A DNA stretch of 64,000 nt from Hymenolepis diminuta (lineage: Eukaryota; Platyhelminthes; Cestoda; Cyclophyllidea; Hymenolepididae), in NCBI GenBank assembly GCA_900708905.1, contig CAADRB010000031.1:594264-658263 (forward strand), in the 5' to 3' direction. Below the pieces are notes generated by a model that was not told the DNA's origin, ran no database searches, and was given only the letters and a program-made list of their open reading frames with translations. The translations under genes were made by a program, and so were the position numbers. Shown here piece by piece: positions 42,801-54,060 of this stretch; the first letter of the stretch is position 1, and every line of letters begins with the position of its first letter.

Positions 42801-45800
42801 TGAGGTGTTTTTTTCTCACTAAAATGAATTTACCAAGACAATGCCGTTGATCCGGAGCAAGTCTGTACCCTGGAGGACATCGACAATAGTAACCTCCAGG
42901 CATATTGCAGCATTCCTTTTCACAACCACCGTTGTTTATTCGACATCTATCATCAGCTGAAAATAGGCAGAAAATGGAATTTGATTTATATTACTAAGTT
43001 AGCAAAATTACTCATTAAAACTGACAAACACCAAACTCACCATATTGACAACGCGGTCCAGAGAATCCTTTTGGGCACATGCAGGTTGTGACTTGACCAT
43101 TCTCATAGCAAATCCCACCGTTAAGACATTGCGTCGTCTTCAGCAATGAGTTGCAATTGGACTCTGGTAACATAAACAAAGTATATTACATTGTCTTCTG
43201 ATTAGTTAACAGTCAGTGCAAGACGGCTATATGACGAGTTCTGAGAATCGGAGAAGAATTAATGATTAATTTATTTAATTAAATTGACATAAATTGGAAT
43301 TGCAGCAGTCTCTCTAAATTTAAATTCAATTTCAGTGTAAAGAACGAAACCTGTATATAGAACTTTGATGGATGTAATTACACTAATTCTTATCTGAACT
43401 TGAAATAAATTAATCGGTGTTCCCTTTTTCCTTCACAAGAGTTAATGTATCTTTATTGTTTGCCTCAGAACAGAGAATATATATGTTTTCAATAAGTCAT
43501 AATATTAGTATTATGACCTCGAGACGGTGTGGAGTATTTCTCAGGACTTGTACCAGCAGAGTGGGAAATCAGAGGAGATACCTACACAGTAGAGAACTAG
43601 GTTTTGTTATGAAATATAAATTGCATGAAATTTTTTATCATTTAGTGATGACTAACAGAGGAAACACCAACAAATCTACCTGGATTATGGACGAATCTCA
43701 GTAACAAAGCAAATGAGAGAATGAAGGGAACCTGAAGGAAAACACGGTTCTCATGTACAAATTGTTCGGAACACTACAACTGGGCCGTCTACTGAGTATT
43801 GGTCGATGACATAGAACCCATGATGGATTTTGAACTAACTTGTCAATAACTGCCATCAAAGTACTTTTTTTTCTTAATTTAGTCTATACTGCAACCTTAA
43901 CTATCGCAAATCAATGCGAGATTTTAGATACCCACAAAAGCTGCTTCATTTAGCCGATAGGTCATTTAAGAGGTGTTATAATAGTATAAATTAATCTGTA
44001 ATTGAGTTTTTACTACATAAATTGTTTATTACTAACGGCAATAGAGAAAATTTTTTTCCTTGTAAGGAAGCATCAAACATAGGAAGCTATGAGGCGGTCA
44101 AATAAGAGAATGATCGAGTACGAGCAGAGAATAACATCAGGGTATTCGTCTTACAAATTTTTGCTTGGGATTCAGTATGATCGTTGACTATTAAATTAAA
44201 TGATCTCAATTTAATATTCAAAAAATCAGCACGGCAGAGCATCTTGAAAAAAGAACAACTTTGACGACTTTGGTTTGGAGATAAATCATTTTTCAGAGAC
44301 TTGCTTCTAATTGTCAGACAAATAAACATTCATTTTTGAAGCACCACATACAGATAGAAAATTTTGAATATCACCTATTTGATTGACTTTAATTATAGAT
44401 TAAAAGTATAAAGGAAACTTTCCCTTGATTCATTCGTTTGATTTTTTCCAATTCTATGTGAATATCATTTAAATTGATAATAACATATGCGTCCTTTATT
44501 GTGTCAAAGAATTTCCCGAACGCAATTAATCTCTGTAACATATTATAATGAGATATACAGCATACTTCTTTCTGTTCCTTTCTTGCCTGCAATGAAATTT
44601 GAAAGATGACGGCGTTTCTCTTAGAGAATACCGCTTATTTTAAAACTGAAAAAAAGCATCTCAAAGCAGTCTCAAGCGTGATCAGATGAGCTTTCTATTA
44701 GACAACAAATTTCAATTGTGATATTTCAATTTGCTTACCTCTTACGCAGCCTTCGAATCCGGGAACACGTTTGAATCCATCACAGCATTGAATCCGTTCT
44801 TCATAAACTGGTTGATCAACTATTCGATAACTTGTAGCAATTTCCCTTCTAATAAGGGAAACAAATAACTTTAATAATAGTAACATATACCTTATATTTC
44901 CCATATCTGTCTGTGTTATATTAATAATGAGGAGATATGACGAAATATACATATCTTTATACATACAAGAAGAGATAAAACGGAATAAAATAGGTTTGAG
45001 GAATTTATTTTATCCATTATTTGACTTAATAAATAAGCTTTGGTATATATTTAATTTAAATTATTTAAAAATTTCATTGTTATGGTGAGATATTAATGAA
45101 AATTCTAATTAGTTTGAAGACTGGATCATAATTTAGAATTAATAAGAATTTGTATTATTTCAAGAAATTTACATGCAATTTTCTAATAGCATTTTACAAA
45201 TTTAAATTCTGTGCATTTAACAAATATAAAAGGGCTTTTGAAATATCTAGAACACCAAAAACCCATTAGTGACTCTTTAATTATAAATTTACGATAGAAT
45301 ACAAAAGGAATATCGTTTTGGAAGACCGTCGCAAATATAAGGAACAAAAGAGTCACCATTTTTAGACGTCAACGGAGAAGCTGAGAGCTTGTAGTCACCA
45401 GGGCTGTGACACACAATTATCGCTTCCTACTGCTAGCTGGGACGATCACATCATTAATCTGCTATTCTTTATAATTTGGATGGCTACTCCTCCATCCCAG
45501 ATCCACTAAACTGTTAGCTCCAATGTAATCAAAGTTAGAAATTGGGTGAGAGACTAAATAGGTTTACAAATACGGGGGAGAGTGTTTTAGGAGGATTTTC
45601 TAGTACGGAATCCACATAGTTTGGTTTGTTAATTTGTGAGACTGACATAAATACAATGACTGTTACCTCAAGTCTTCATTATAGAGTACTAAGATGGCAC
45701 TCGAAATAGATGATCCAAAATCATCGAAGAAGGCAATACGAAATGCCTCATGCATTTAGATACATTAAACTATTATGAATAAGATTACGCTTATTGATAT

Positions 45801-48800
45801 ATGCTTATACACATAAAGATGGAGATCTCAAGGTGAATAGAAGTACAGATAGTTTGTACCAAGTAACACGAAATATTTTGTGCAACCATACTGCTAATTG
45901 GGCTTAATGTATTGGTTAAAAGGAGGAGGTTGAAAACAGGTGCTGATACATTGTTGTATTGCCTTTAGTAAATAACAATAATCTCTTAACTATAATTAGG
46001 CAACTATCGCTCCATTTAAATGCAATAACAAAGCCTGTATGAAAATAGGGTATGCTCAAATTGAATTAATTTTGTTACTAGATATACATTCGTCATCTAG
46101 TAGAATAATAACTGAGTTATTTCATGAGAGATCAGAACTGTTTCTACAAATAATATCTCTCTTTGTTAAAATTATATAAGCGAAGACTGCTTTATTCATT
46201 TGATAGCCTACTTAAATCAAAGTTTTAACGTTGGAGTTGGAGTTCCAAAATGAATCTCTCAGAATTATCATTTTAAATGGAAAAAATGACATACCGTTGT
46301 TCATTGACTTTGCACCAGATGCCTTTGCCTCCACAATTTTTCTTCCATACTGGATTGGTCTTGTAGTAGGGCACTTCAAAATGTTCCCACACGGGAATGG
46401 ATGTTTTGTATTGAAATCGGCAGACATTTGGCCTAGATTAAAGGATTAGAGCAATGTACGAAATATTAAGCAATACGGTAATACCATTTCATCTATGAGT
46501 CAACGCTTATCCAATGGTCACCTCTTTTATGATTTCCCCAATGTACTCGGACAAATTTGTCCTTTCAAATGATTTCATTATCCGCCTCATTATGACTCAT
46601 TTCGCGATTTATCACCCATCTAAAGTGATAGAGCTCGTATATGTGAGCGTCATTCCAGTTTTGATCAAATCGACTGTACTCTACTCTAGGTTGTAAAAGG
46701 TGGTATAAATGGCCTAAATAAAATGCGACAACACTATTGGAACGATTAACTGCTCGTGGTAATACCAGTAAAGCCAACAATTCCCGTACGATAATTCCGC
46801 AACCAAATAGACTGTGAAATCTTAGAAAAACGCGTACAACTTAAAAGGCATCACGTACCGAAATTAGATATTTTCAAATATGTCCATGTCAAGAATTGGT
46901 AAATGTGACTCCACCCGAAAGCAAAAAAATGTATCCATTTTTATTTAAAGCGCAATTTAGATGCTAAATCTTACATTTAAATTTATTAAGAGCATTATTA
47001 TGCATCAAGAGCAACCGAAAGTTAAAAGCAAAATGAAAAATCACGTATATGGGCCCTCGATATCTTCGAATCCTTGCAAGTGAAAGTGGTATGAAAAGAT
47101 GGTGGATGATTGAATGATTAAGAAATTACATCCAAAATTTCCATATGGAGAAGATGGCAAAAAGAAGAGATAAGCACAATCAAACTTTGATTTATGAAAA
47201 TAAATGACTTAATGATTCTGTGTCCCCTCAAGCAGGTCTCCTCTGCACTATATGATTCCTAAGGTTGTTCGGTTGTCTTAATTCGTCATATTGTAAGTTA
47301 GATCCTGATCACTTCCCGTTTTCTCGTTTTGGGTTGTAGAAAGTGAGTCTAGTGATAGATGAAGAAAAGACGGGTCCGAAACCTCGATATCCCGTATACC
47401 AAAAGTTTAACACTTCGACTTTTAAAATTTATTGATTATTTGCACGGATATTAATTAAAATAGTTTCCTGAACTTCACACTAAGCATAAGTTAATGATAT
47501 GTGAACTTTACATAAATATAGGAATACAGAGAAATAATTAGTCCTCTTGGTGAAACAAACCGCAAAATGACTCCCAGAATAAGAAATTTTTAATAAAAAC
47601 AAAATTTTCCTTTAAAAGTTTCTATTTTTCAATCAAAACCATAGGTTTTGACAGTTTGAGAAAATCAATAACTGCGATTTTGATTAATAATGAATAATAT
47701 TTTCATAATGAGAAAATTCAATAATACCATTCCTATGTATCACCAAGTTTTATGAAAAAATTCCCAGATTATTTATATTTTTTTTTAAAAAGGCACTAGA
47801 TTTTGAACTTTGGTTCACTAAAGGAAATGTTTAAATAGAATACATAATTTTAACGAGGTTTACTTTTTCCTTGAATACTATTTGTAATCAATTATCGTTA
47901 AAATAACCCCATATGTACTTTAATGCGGTCGAACTAATTGGGATAATAGTTCAGAATTGGCAGATATCATATTTATCCCCATAGTGCTTTCTCTATAACT
48001 GGTGTGCTTTTTTGTGTACCATTTCAAGGACACTGAATTTGAAAAAAGACGCCTCGGGTTGCTAATTAGCGTAGATTGAAGGTCAAACCGCCTCAAGGCT
48101 CAATTTCAATGTGAACTTTTAAAATTGGGTAGCTCTACGTCGCAGTTGGAATGGCGCTACGCCTTTACGGGAAAGTACGGTTAGTTTGGCTTATGCCTTC
48201 TAAACTGTAAAATTGAAAGCGATCAGAAAACATTTTGATTTAGCTCCCAGATATTAAGTGTTAATTGGAAATTGCGAGTCTTCATAGACAATATATACTC
48301 TTATTTCAAGATGTCCTCCACGGGGAAATGGCCTATAAGCATAATGCATTTGCTTTTGAGGTACATTTCATTTGTGGACCTATTCTGGCAATGAAAACTT
48401 AATAATAAGTTCGGAAATAAACTTTCAACTGTCCTGTTATGTCAAAATTTTGGTTATTGTTCTTGTCTTTGAGTTAATCGCCATATTATGCAAAATAATA
48501 TTAGTGAATATTAGCCTTTTGTAGTATCCAAGAGGGACTTAATTTTTATACAGGTGTGCAGGTAGCTTAAAATTTATCTAACTGACATTTCAAGTCTTTT
48601 AATACACTGACGTCGACAGTTTCAAACAGAACCTACATATTTTACTTATCAATCCAATCAAATGCCTATTTCATATAATTTACAATGATGTTTCATGCAA
48701 CTATATTCTTGTAAAATTAGATGAACCTTTATATGGGTTAAGTGGCAGATAATTTATCTATGCCAAAGGGTAATGTAATGTAAGGTAATGATTGTTAGAA

Positions 48801-51800
48801 GATACAAATAAAGAATAGTGGACTGACCAACAGTTCAATTAAATAAATCTGTAAAAAAGCCCTAAATATTGTGAACAACTTCATCCCTGAACCTTTAAAA
48901 CAATGGATAAAATCTGTGCCAGAACATTGCAGATCAAAATAACCTCATGGAAAATTAGACAACTCAATAATTCAAGGATTCAGGTTTATTAAAATTCTAA
49001 ATACCCCGACCTTACCGAGCTTCTAATCCCCTTCTTTTATTTCATGCCGTATTGTTCTGGCTGTCCCTAGTAAGAGACGATTCCATGCTTAAAACTTGCA
49101 AAAATTCTTGTGTCATTTTGCCATGGGGAATGTAAGTAATATCTTTGCAGCGTAACTGACTTATTTGTTGTTGGACCGAGCACATATATTATTGTTTTAC
49201 TAATTGCACTAACTGTTTTTCTGATATGATTTAGAATACGTATAAGAGTAGGAAAGAAAAGCAGATTATATGAATCCTTCGTCCCCCAAGTTAAATTCAT
49301 CAACAGAGACGATTTGCCGAGAAAAATCAACAGTCTTGTCTAGTTTTTCTCTAATGTGCCGTTTAAAATTATCCGATCGTATTTTAAATATAGTCATCTG
49401 AATAAATCTCATTTGTGAATTGAATGATACAATAAATGTTTCTTTTGTAATTCGCTCAGTGGCCTACTTTATAGAGCTACAACTATTCAGACGTCAAGAG
49501 GAAGAAGGAAAAAGACTCGTAGCTCGAACAACGGCCCACTATTGAGAAAATACACGTATTTACATAGAATTGGATGTGGGATAAATGATTGGCGGACTGG
49601 TCGACCAAAATTGGCAGCGATGGGTTCTCCGCTGACGGTCTTTCACATCCAAGCTCGAGCATAAAGTCCAATAATCGATAGTTCAGTATATAAGGCATGA
49701 ACTTGTGAGTGCACCAAGTGTACTTTTAGTGTACTCTTTCGAATGCACCGAAAATAATCGGGTTGGCTTCCTAACAGTATCTTAAAGGACTAATGTGAAA
49801 ACAAAAAATGTATTAATACTCAGTTGGATTAAAAATTCAAGATTGAAAAATGAAATTAAGGTGTGTGTAGATAAAAACCTGCAAATATTTTCAAATTTTA
49901 TCTGAACCAACTTAAAGGGGTCGAAGAGCTTTTGGATCATTTGCATTTACTGTATTCTTAAAAAATAACCAGTATTACCGTATTCGGTTTCCTTATATAC
50001 GTTCTAAAGTAGTATTTGGAGGAAGACAGGAGCTTAGAATGAATTATGGACCACACTGATTAATAATTAATGGATTAGGCCGGATGTTCTTGTGGAGAAT
50101 TTCTAAAATATTAATAATCAAAGAGATTTGACCTTTCAAAATTCTGGCTTGCGACGTTTTATTGAAATGCATTCTTGATGTCATATGCACTGGACACTCC
50201 ATTTTCACCGATATTAGTCCAGTCTCTTTTCAGTTGACGAGGGTAAAATCCACTTTCGGAAAATGAACTTGAGTGATTGATACGGTTGATATTTTATCGG
50301 CCGACGTTAAATAGTATATCGAAAATTGGAAGCCATGCGTTAAAAATGGATGAAACATGTCTAGTGTAGGTCACCGTGGCAACATTAATTTAAACACATG
50401 CTATTGTTTTAAATCACTAATTAGTCAGTTTAATTGGCAATCAAGAGAAAAATATCAAGAACAGCGGGAAACAGTAGAGAAGGAATGATCAAAAAGGGCC
50501 GTAGTTTGAAAAACAGAGACGTCAGTTAATTTTCTAGGCCTCTAAAAAACGTCCCTTAGCTAAGCCTAGTTGTGAAATAATGATGTAATGATCGTAGACA
50601 GGTGGATTGTTGAATGATGTTGTTTTGCACTTGTGCACAAATTAAAAGGAGCGCCGCAACTATAATTATCTCAGAAATCTGATAAGTAGCAAAAAAAGCA
50701 GAAAACCACACTGAAATTTGCTCTAGTTTTCTCTAACTGCAGATATAAATTGAAGGGGAATGTGGCAAGTAAAATTACATTATAAAGAGGTTAAAAGAGG
50801 GGAAGTTGTTAGGAAAGAAAGAATATTACGCACTCATATTTTCAAATGTATGAAGGATAATTTGGTCGCTAACTAATAAATGCAGTAAACATTAGAATTT
50901 TTAAACAAGCAGACACATAAGTTTAAGTTACAGTTTCGGGAAAACGGTAGGTGCATTCAATATTTTGAATTTTAGTTTGTTCAATATTCAAGTCAGCTTA
51001 AAAATGTATGTTGACTTTTTTCCTCAGGTATTTATTAAGTATATCCCTATGTAAACTTAAAATGAATGATATAATCTCAAAGATAAACTAGAAATCAAGA
51101 ATATTTTCTGTTATATGGCAGTTTGAATGTCCACGTCCCTCGTAATAGTACAAAACTATTCTTCCATGTCTTTGATCGAAGTTATGAAGAATATAGTCAT
51201 GGTGGACTTATAATACATGGAAATTTCTATAGATCGTTGAGAAAATAGGAGTTATTTGGAAACTTTTCGCAAGCAATTGAACTGGATCCGTGTTATAGAA
51301 GACAAAAATTGACAAACCACATCTGTCATATATGGATATCTGGATCAATATATGTTCCATTGAGAATATTAGTTATATATATATATATACTTTCAGATGT
51401 GAAATTCCAGCTGTTCTCTATAACTTAACATATTATACGTTCCAAACAATCAGTGGATGTAACGTTCCTAGCAGAGATAAAAGATTCAAGATCGTCCAAA
51501 TATGAGATTGCTTATTATGGTTGTAAAAGCTTACAAAAAATGATATGATAGTGTTAATTAGCTGTAATTTAAATCCAACTAGAAGCTCAGCATTTGCAAA
51601 TTTGGTTTAGAAAGATTAGTTTCAAGAAAAATACATGAAGAACATATTTTCCCTTGAAAAAGCTTTAAAGAAAGAGAGTCAAGGATCAACCATTATAACA
51701 CGAATTTCAAATAAAAGAATCAAATGGGAAGAGTATAATGAGATTTTGCCATCAAATGTGGAACAGTGCTGCATCAAAATATCACCGTTTCCAATATAGG

Positions 51801-53787
51801 ACGTCAACTTCGTAAGGTTTAGTGAATAAAAAGGTCAGCAGGGAGACTATCATCTTTTCATGCAGCGCTCTCTGCTGTCTCTCATTCCTATTCTCCTAGG
51901 TATCACTTTAAAATTAAAAATATACATTTAACTAAAACTTTCTATATTTTATAATATAAGTACAAAAGCTAATCAGATTAGTGTACTGTTCAAAATAAAA
52001 ACAGGGGTATCTATTTCCTTCATTTTGCAGCGCATTTTTCTCACATTTGTAGTACTCCTACTTAAGTGATTCTCACGGACTCAAGAATGTTTCAGATTCT
52101 TACAACAGGAAAATCACTTTCCACAATGCAAATCATTATTATAAGTGAAATCGATGCCCCTGCACGTGGTATTCACACTTTTAACTCATCACTAAATCGG
52201 AGATATCTCTTTGCTCGCCGGATTTCAACATTATTAGTAAAGCTTGCACATAACAACCCGGTTTAAACAAGTTTAATTGGTCTCCACTAATGTCACCATT
52301 AGTCCCCATGCCAAAACAAGCATGAGATCTTACCTTACATACATCTTGTCAATCAGAACCATGCCGAGAGGCGCTAACTCGCTCACATTCACATTTCATT
52401 AAAACAAAACCCCCTGTCCATTAAAACAAAACAATCCGGATTCAAACGAATGAAAGTGTTTCGGATTTAATTTGATAATGGCGAAAGAACGCGAAAGGGT
52501 ATTGCCTGCGCGCACTGGGGAGATAAATTATTCAAAAGCAGGTGAGGATTTAATTATGATATCCAGCAAATACACATCATTTCCTATTCATAATTATGTT
52601 CTGAGACCTTCTTACATGGTCATAAAACAGATCCTACAAGAAAAAGTAGTGGATTCCACCGACTCATATTTGAATTAAATAAACACTTTTAATTCTTTTC
52701 AGTCCCTTTTTGATAAGATGTAACTTGAGATTTTACGGAAAATTTCTCTCCTCAATTTAATTGTGCAGGGGAGGTTTTAGAAGGCAAATTGAATAAAAAA
52801 GAGGAAATCTAATTTATAAAACGCACGGTTTTAAAAAAAGAAAGAGAATGCGGAGTTTGGCTTGCGCTTAGTTATTTAAGTAATATTCCCACGCCGACTA
52901 TAAATCAGTTTCAATTATTCCTACTCTTATAATAAATCAACATTTTTTAAACATCAAAAGAATACACATGTGTCTAAATTTCACTACTATGCGAAAATTA
53001 TTAAGAAAGTCTCTTAAATCCATTTGATAACAATAACGTTATCACAAAACCGCATAATTTAGATATCTTTTTCCTATCTTAAGTTATGATAAACAGGAAA
53101 CATAACACTTAATATTAACACTTTAAGCATTACATAAGTGAAATAATAGAAATTCATTCAATTACTCCCAATTGCTTTGTAGAATCTTGACTCTGTTAAA
53201 ATTATCCTTTGAACAGTTGTTTTTGTGATTTATTTCAGTGGAATGATTTTAATCTTTCTCAATCTTTAAATACGATATCTAAGACCTTATATGTGGAAGA
53301 TTGATCTTCAGCTGTCAAGGAGGGTATTATAGCGCAGAAAAAGGATTTCATATCAATCTGTCACATCTGTGTCCTTATTTTTTAACCCTCTGCTGCACTC
53401 CTATTCCTTTTGACATCCACACCATTCGAAAACTCTGACGGATGGAAAGATTGAACTTCTATACAATTTTAAAATAAAATCGCAAAAAATTGTAAACTGA
53501 TGTGTATTGCGAAAAGTGGTGGAAACGTACATGCCAAGTCGTAACTCGGGTTCAACTGGCGTTTGTTGAACACTCTCAAAGTCTAGAGGATAGGCGTTTC
53601 CACGAGCGAGTTTAGTCTCCGTTAATTTGGGAGATAGCTCCCGTCTAAAGGGCGCACCTTTTGCAGCGAAGATAGTTTTCTTCGTATTTCTTGCATTTTG
53701 AACAGCGAAAGCGTTGGAAATGAGGAGCAAAAAGAGTAGGAAATGAGGAGTGATGTAAACGACTTTAGGAGATTTGGTGGAGAACAT
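12630..53787 (-). CDS. Secreted EMI and multiple-EGF-domain protein, MEGF6-like (complete, 30 exons)
   Basis: Exons in transcript order: 53787-53531, 46432-46295, 44848-44739, 43163-43041, 42956-42834, 40493-40368, 37941-37813, 36011-35886, 31590-31468, 26235-26095, 23264-23133, 23058-22936, 22860-22774, 22047-22000, 21819-21674, 21096-20758, 19506-19323, 19013-18882, 18436-18401, 18138-18010, 17930-17703, 17077-16655, 16592-16421, 15035-14800, 14395-14294, 14223-14068, 14003-13723, 13558-13327, 13254-13132, 12805-12630. All introns are GT-AG and all phases agree; the total of 4881 nt encodes 1626 residues. Order: signal peptide (1-28), EMI domain (about 87-168), nine EGF modules (168-550), a cysteine-free linker (550-595), then a long array of laminin-type EGF repeats to the end. 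This matches vertebrate MEGF6 (EMI, calcium-binding EGFs, EGF-laminin array, no membrane anchor). The last residues ([16 protein letters not shown]) are mildly hydrophobic but too short for a clear membrane helix, so secretion to the matrix is likelier. A MEGF10/11 relationship is less likely because those have a transmembrane segment and few or no calcium-type EGFs. Ligand and role are unknown. Confidence 0.92.
13825..13950 (-). other. 42-residue cysteine-free insertion inside an EGF module
   Basis: In exon 27, CPVC is followed by 42 residues without cysteine before ICHPQTGRC, where sister modules have about five (NGGTC type). The insert contains an acidic half and a basic half with ARRRPRG. 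It is in frame and lies within the exon, so it is translated with it. Confidence 0.75.
18401..18436 (-). CDS. MEGF6-like exon 19: 36-nt microexon
   Basis: It encodes about 12 residues ([11 protein letters not shown]) without cysteine, between two laminin-type EGF modules. The flanks are a consensus acceptor (atattttag) and donor (gtaatt), both phase 1, so inclusion or skipping keeps frame. Flanking exons 18 and 20 would also join in phase without it. Confidence 0.6.
22000..22860 (-). CDS. MEGF6-like exons 13-14: cysteine-free linker microexons
   Basis: Exon 13 (22860-22774, 87 nt) and exon 14 (22047-22000, 48 nt) both have phase-1 ends and contain no cysteine. They encode a polar, Gly/Asn/Tyr-rich linker (for example [16 protein letters not shown] and [13 protein letters not shown]). 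The linker sits exactly between the calcium-type EGFs and the laminin-type array. Both could be skipped without frameshift, so alternative splicing is plausible. Exon 14 is the less certain of the two because it is short, but it has a good acceptor (aaattcag) and a gtattc donor. Confidence 0.65.
22936..43163 (-). CDS. MEGF6-like exons 4-12: nine single-exon EGF modules
   Basis: Nine exons of 123-141 nt each encode one six-cysteine EGF module, and all begin and end in phase 1, the symmetric class typical of shuffled domains. Exon 4 (43163-43041) is a plain EGF with CMCPKGFSG. Exons 6, 9, 11 and 12 start DINEC, DINEC, DRDEC and DIDEC, the calcium-binding signature; exons 5, 7, 8 and 10 are calcium-type in spacing but start DDRC, MDPC, QNPC and SDPC. 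Most carry the aromatic residue after the fourth cysteine expected in this class. Exon 9 ends at a gtaggt donor; reading on would add an unrelated tail. Introns here are 0.1-5 kb, much longer than those between the downstream repeats. Confidence 0.9.
27793..27809. repeat. TGCC tetranucleotide repeat
   Basis: Four tandem TGCC units in the intron between exons 9 and 10 of the MEGF6-like gene, within a locally GC-richer stretch (about 27660-27850). Confidence 0.7.
29277..29292. repeat. Short TA microsatellite
   Basis: Uninterrupted TA dinucleotides in an intron of the MEGF6-like gene. Confidence 0.7.
30645..30684. other. Assembly gap in intron
   Basis: Forty N inside the intron between exons 9 and 10 of the MEGF6-like gene. 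No exon is missing by phase or by domain count. Confidence 0.99.
33226..33339 (+). repeat. Diverged direct repeat in intron, left copy
   Basis: The segment from AAATTAACAATTT to CCGTGTTAT resembles 34671-34812 in the same orientation. The best-conserved part is GTCGTTG.CTTGCA.AATTT..GAGTAA.GC.TACCATTA. The two copies bracket about 1.3 kb of GC-richer DNA, like remnants of a mobile element or an old duplication. Confidence 0.5.
33600..34670. other. GC-richer island between direct repeats, possible element relic
   Basis: The composition is visibly less AT-rich than the surrounding intron. A 95-codon plus-strand frame at 33652-33939 is present but shows no recognised domain and no start context of note. 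No terminal inverted repeats or reverse-transcriptase motifs were found. I infer a decayed mobile element rather than a gene. Confidence 0.3.
34671..34812 (+). repeat. Diverged direct repeat in intron, right copy
   Basis: This is the partner of 33226-33339, with a few indels. It is followed within 25 nt by the G-rich quadruplex motif. Confidence 0.5.
34837..34857 (+). other. G-quadruplex motif
   Basis: Four runs of 4, 5, 5 and 4 G are separated by single A bases, an ideal short-loop quadruplex. The G-rich strand is the template strand of the MEGF6-like gene, and the motif lies in the intron between exons 8 and 9. Confidence 0.8.
36331..36371. repeat. TA / TACGTGCG microsatellite
   Basis: A TA run leads into two tandem copies of a TATATACGTGCG-like unit in the intron between exons 7 and 8. 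The unit contains the self-complementary ACGT. Confidence 0.75.
37438..37512. repeat. AT-only hairpin-prone tract
   Basis: An almost pure A/T stretch with alternating TATTA and TAATA blocks, partly self-complementary around ATCATTATATGATATATAAT. Intronic, about 300 bp downstream of exon 7 in genomic orientation. Confidence 0.6.
44739..46432 (-). CDS. MEGF6-like exons 2-3: EMI domain
   Basis: Exon 2 (46432-46295) and exon 3 (44848-44739) together encode a cysteine-rich EMI module. Visible landmarks are PNVC at the start, NCGGKGIWC in the middle, TSYR, then the diagnostic CCDGF followed by FEGC. EMI domains mediate protein-protein contacts in extracellular multimers and sit at the N-terminus of MEGF, emilin and multimerin proteins. 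The arginine codon bridging the exons is split CG|A, with a gtat donor and a cttattag acceptor. The exon-2 protein is read in a different frame from the longest local ORF. Confidence 0.88.
46433..53530 (-). other. First intron of the MEGF6-like gene
   Basis: A 7.1 kb intron, the longest of the gene, bounded by a gtacgt donor and a taatctag acceptor. Open frames of up to 90 codons occur on both strands, but none shows a recognisable domain together with good splice sites. Large first introns often carry enhancers; nothing specific is recognised here. Confidence 0.6.
51373..51389. repeat. Short TA microsatellite
   Basis: A TA run in the 7.1 kb first intron of the MEGF6-like gene. Confidence 0.7.
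53531..53787 (-). CDS. MEGF6-like exon 1: signal peptide and pro-region
   Basis: It encodes residues 1-85 plus two bases. Residues 1-28 form a classical signal peptide: a basic start (STKSPK), a hydrophobic core ([10 protein letters not shown]) and a small-residue cleavage context (AFA before VQNA). The rest is a basic spacer with no cysteine. The exon ends GGC AT at a gtacgt donor; joining to exon 2 makes ATG CCA AAT GTC TGC, giving GMPNVC, the usual start of an EMI domain. That in-phase join across a 7.1 kb intron links this distant exon to the gene. No alternative ATG lies upstream in frame within the exon. Confidence 0.85.
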
Positions 53788-54060
53788 TACAATCCACCTT
53801 TAAAAAAGAGAAGACAAATTCCTCTTTGAATAGCGTGTGCTAGCACACTTAAGACAGTGGTTGAGTAATCGCTGTGCTTGGATGATTATTTCACTAAGTG
53901 ATGACGGTAAAAGCGTCTCTCTCTTATTTTCTATGTGCAAATTGTCTGTCTACCTGTCTGTGCACTGATTGGCTAAGCCTCTGCGTGCAAATCTACGTGC
54001 TTCTACGCACACCTTTTAATTGGGATATGATTGGTTAAGTGCATTCTAGACTTCGATGCC
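53788..54060 (-). promoter_or_regulatory. Probable promoter and 5' UTR of the MEGF6-like gene
   Basis: Upstream of the start codon, three ATTGG motifs (53968-53972, 54019-54023, 54030-54034) read CCAAT on the gene strand, all within 70 bp and about 180-250 bp before the ATG. Two share the longer context CTTAACCAATCA / CTTAGCCAATCA. A perfect palindrome lies nearer the ATG. No clear TATA box was identified, so the transcription start is unknown. Confidence 0.45.
53835..53848. promoter_or_regulatory. 14-bp perfect palindrome
   Basis: GTGTGCTAGCACAC is its own reverse complement, 48-61 bp upstream of the MEGF6-like start codon. It could be a dimeric factor site or a 5' UTR hairpin. Confidence 0.5.

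Noticed and set aside
46565..46780. Minus-strand frame just upstream of the EMI exon, considered as an extra exon
   Set aside because: Exon 1 joins exon 2 directly in phase to give the EMI start GMPNVC; inserting this frame would break that join, and it lacks cysteines or EMI features.
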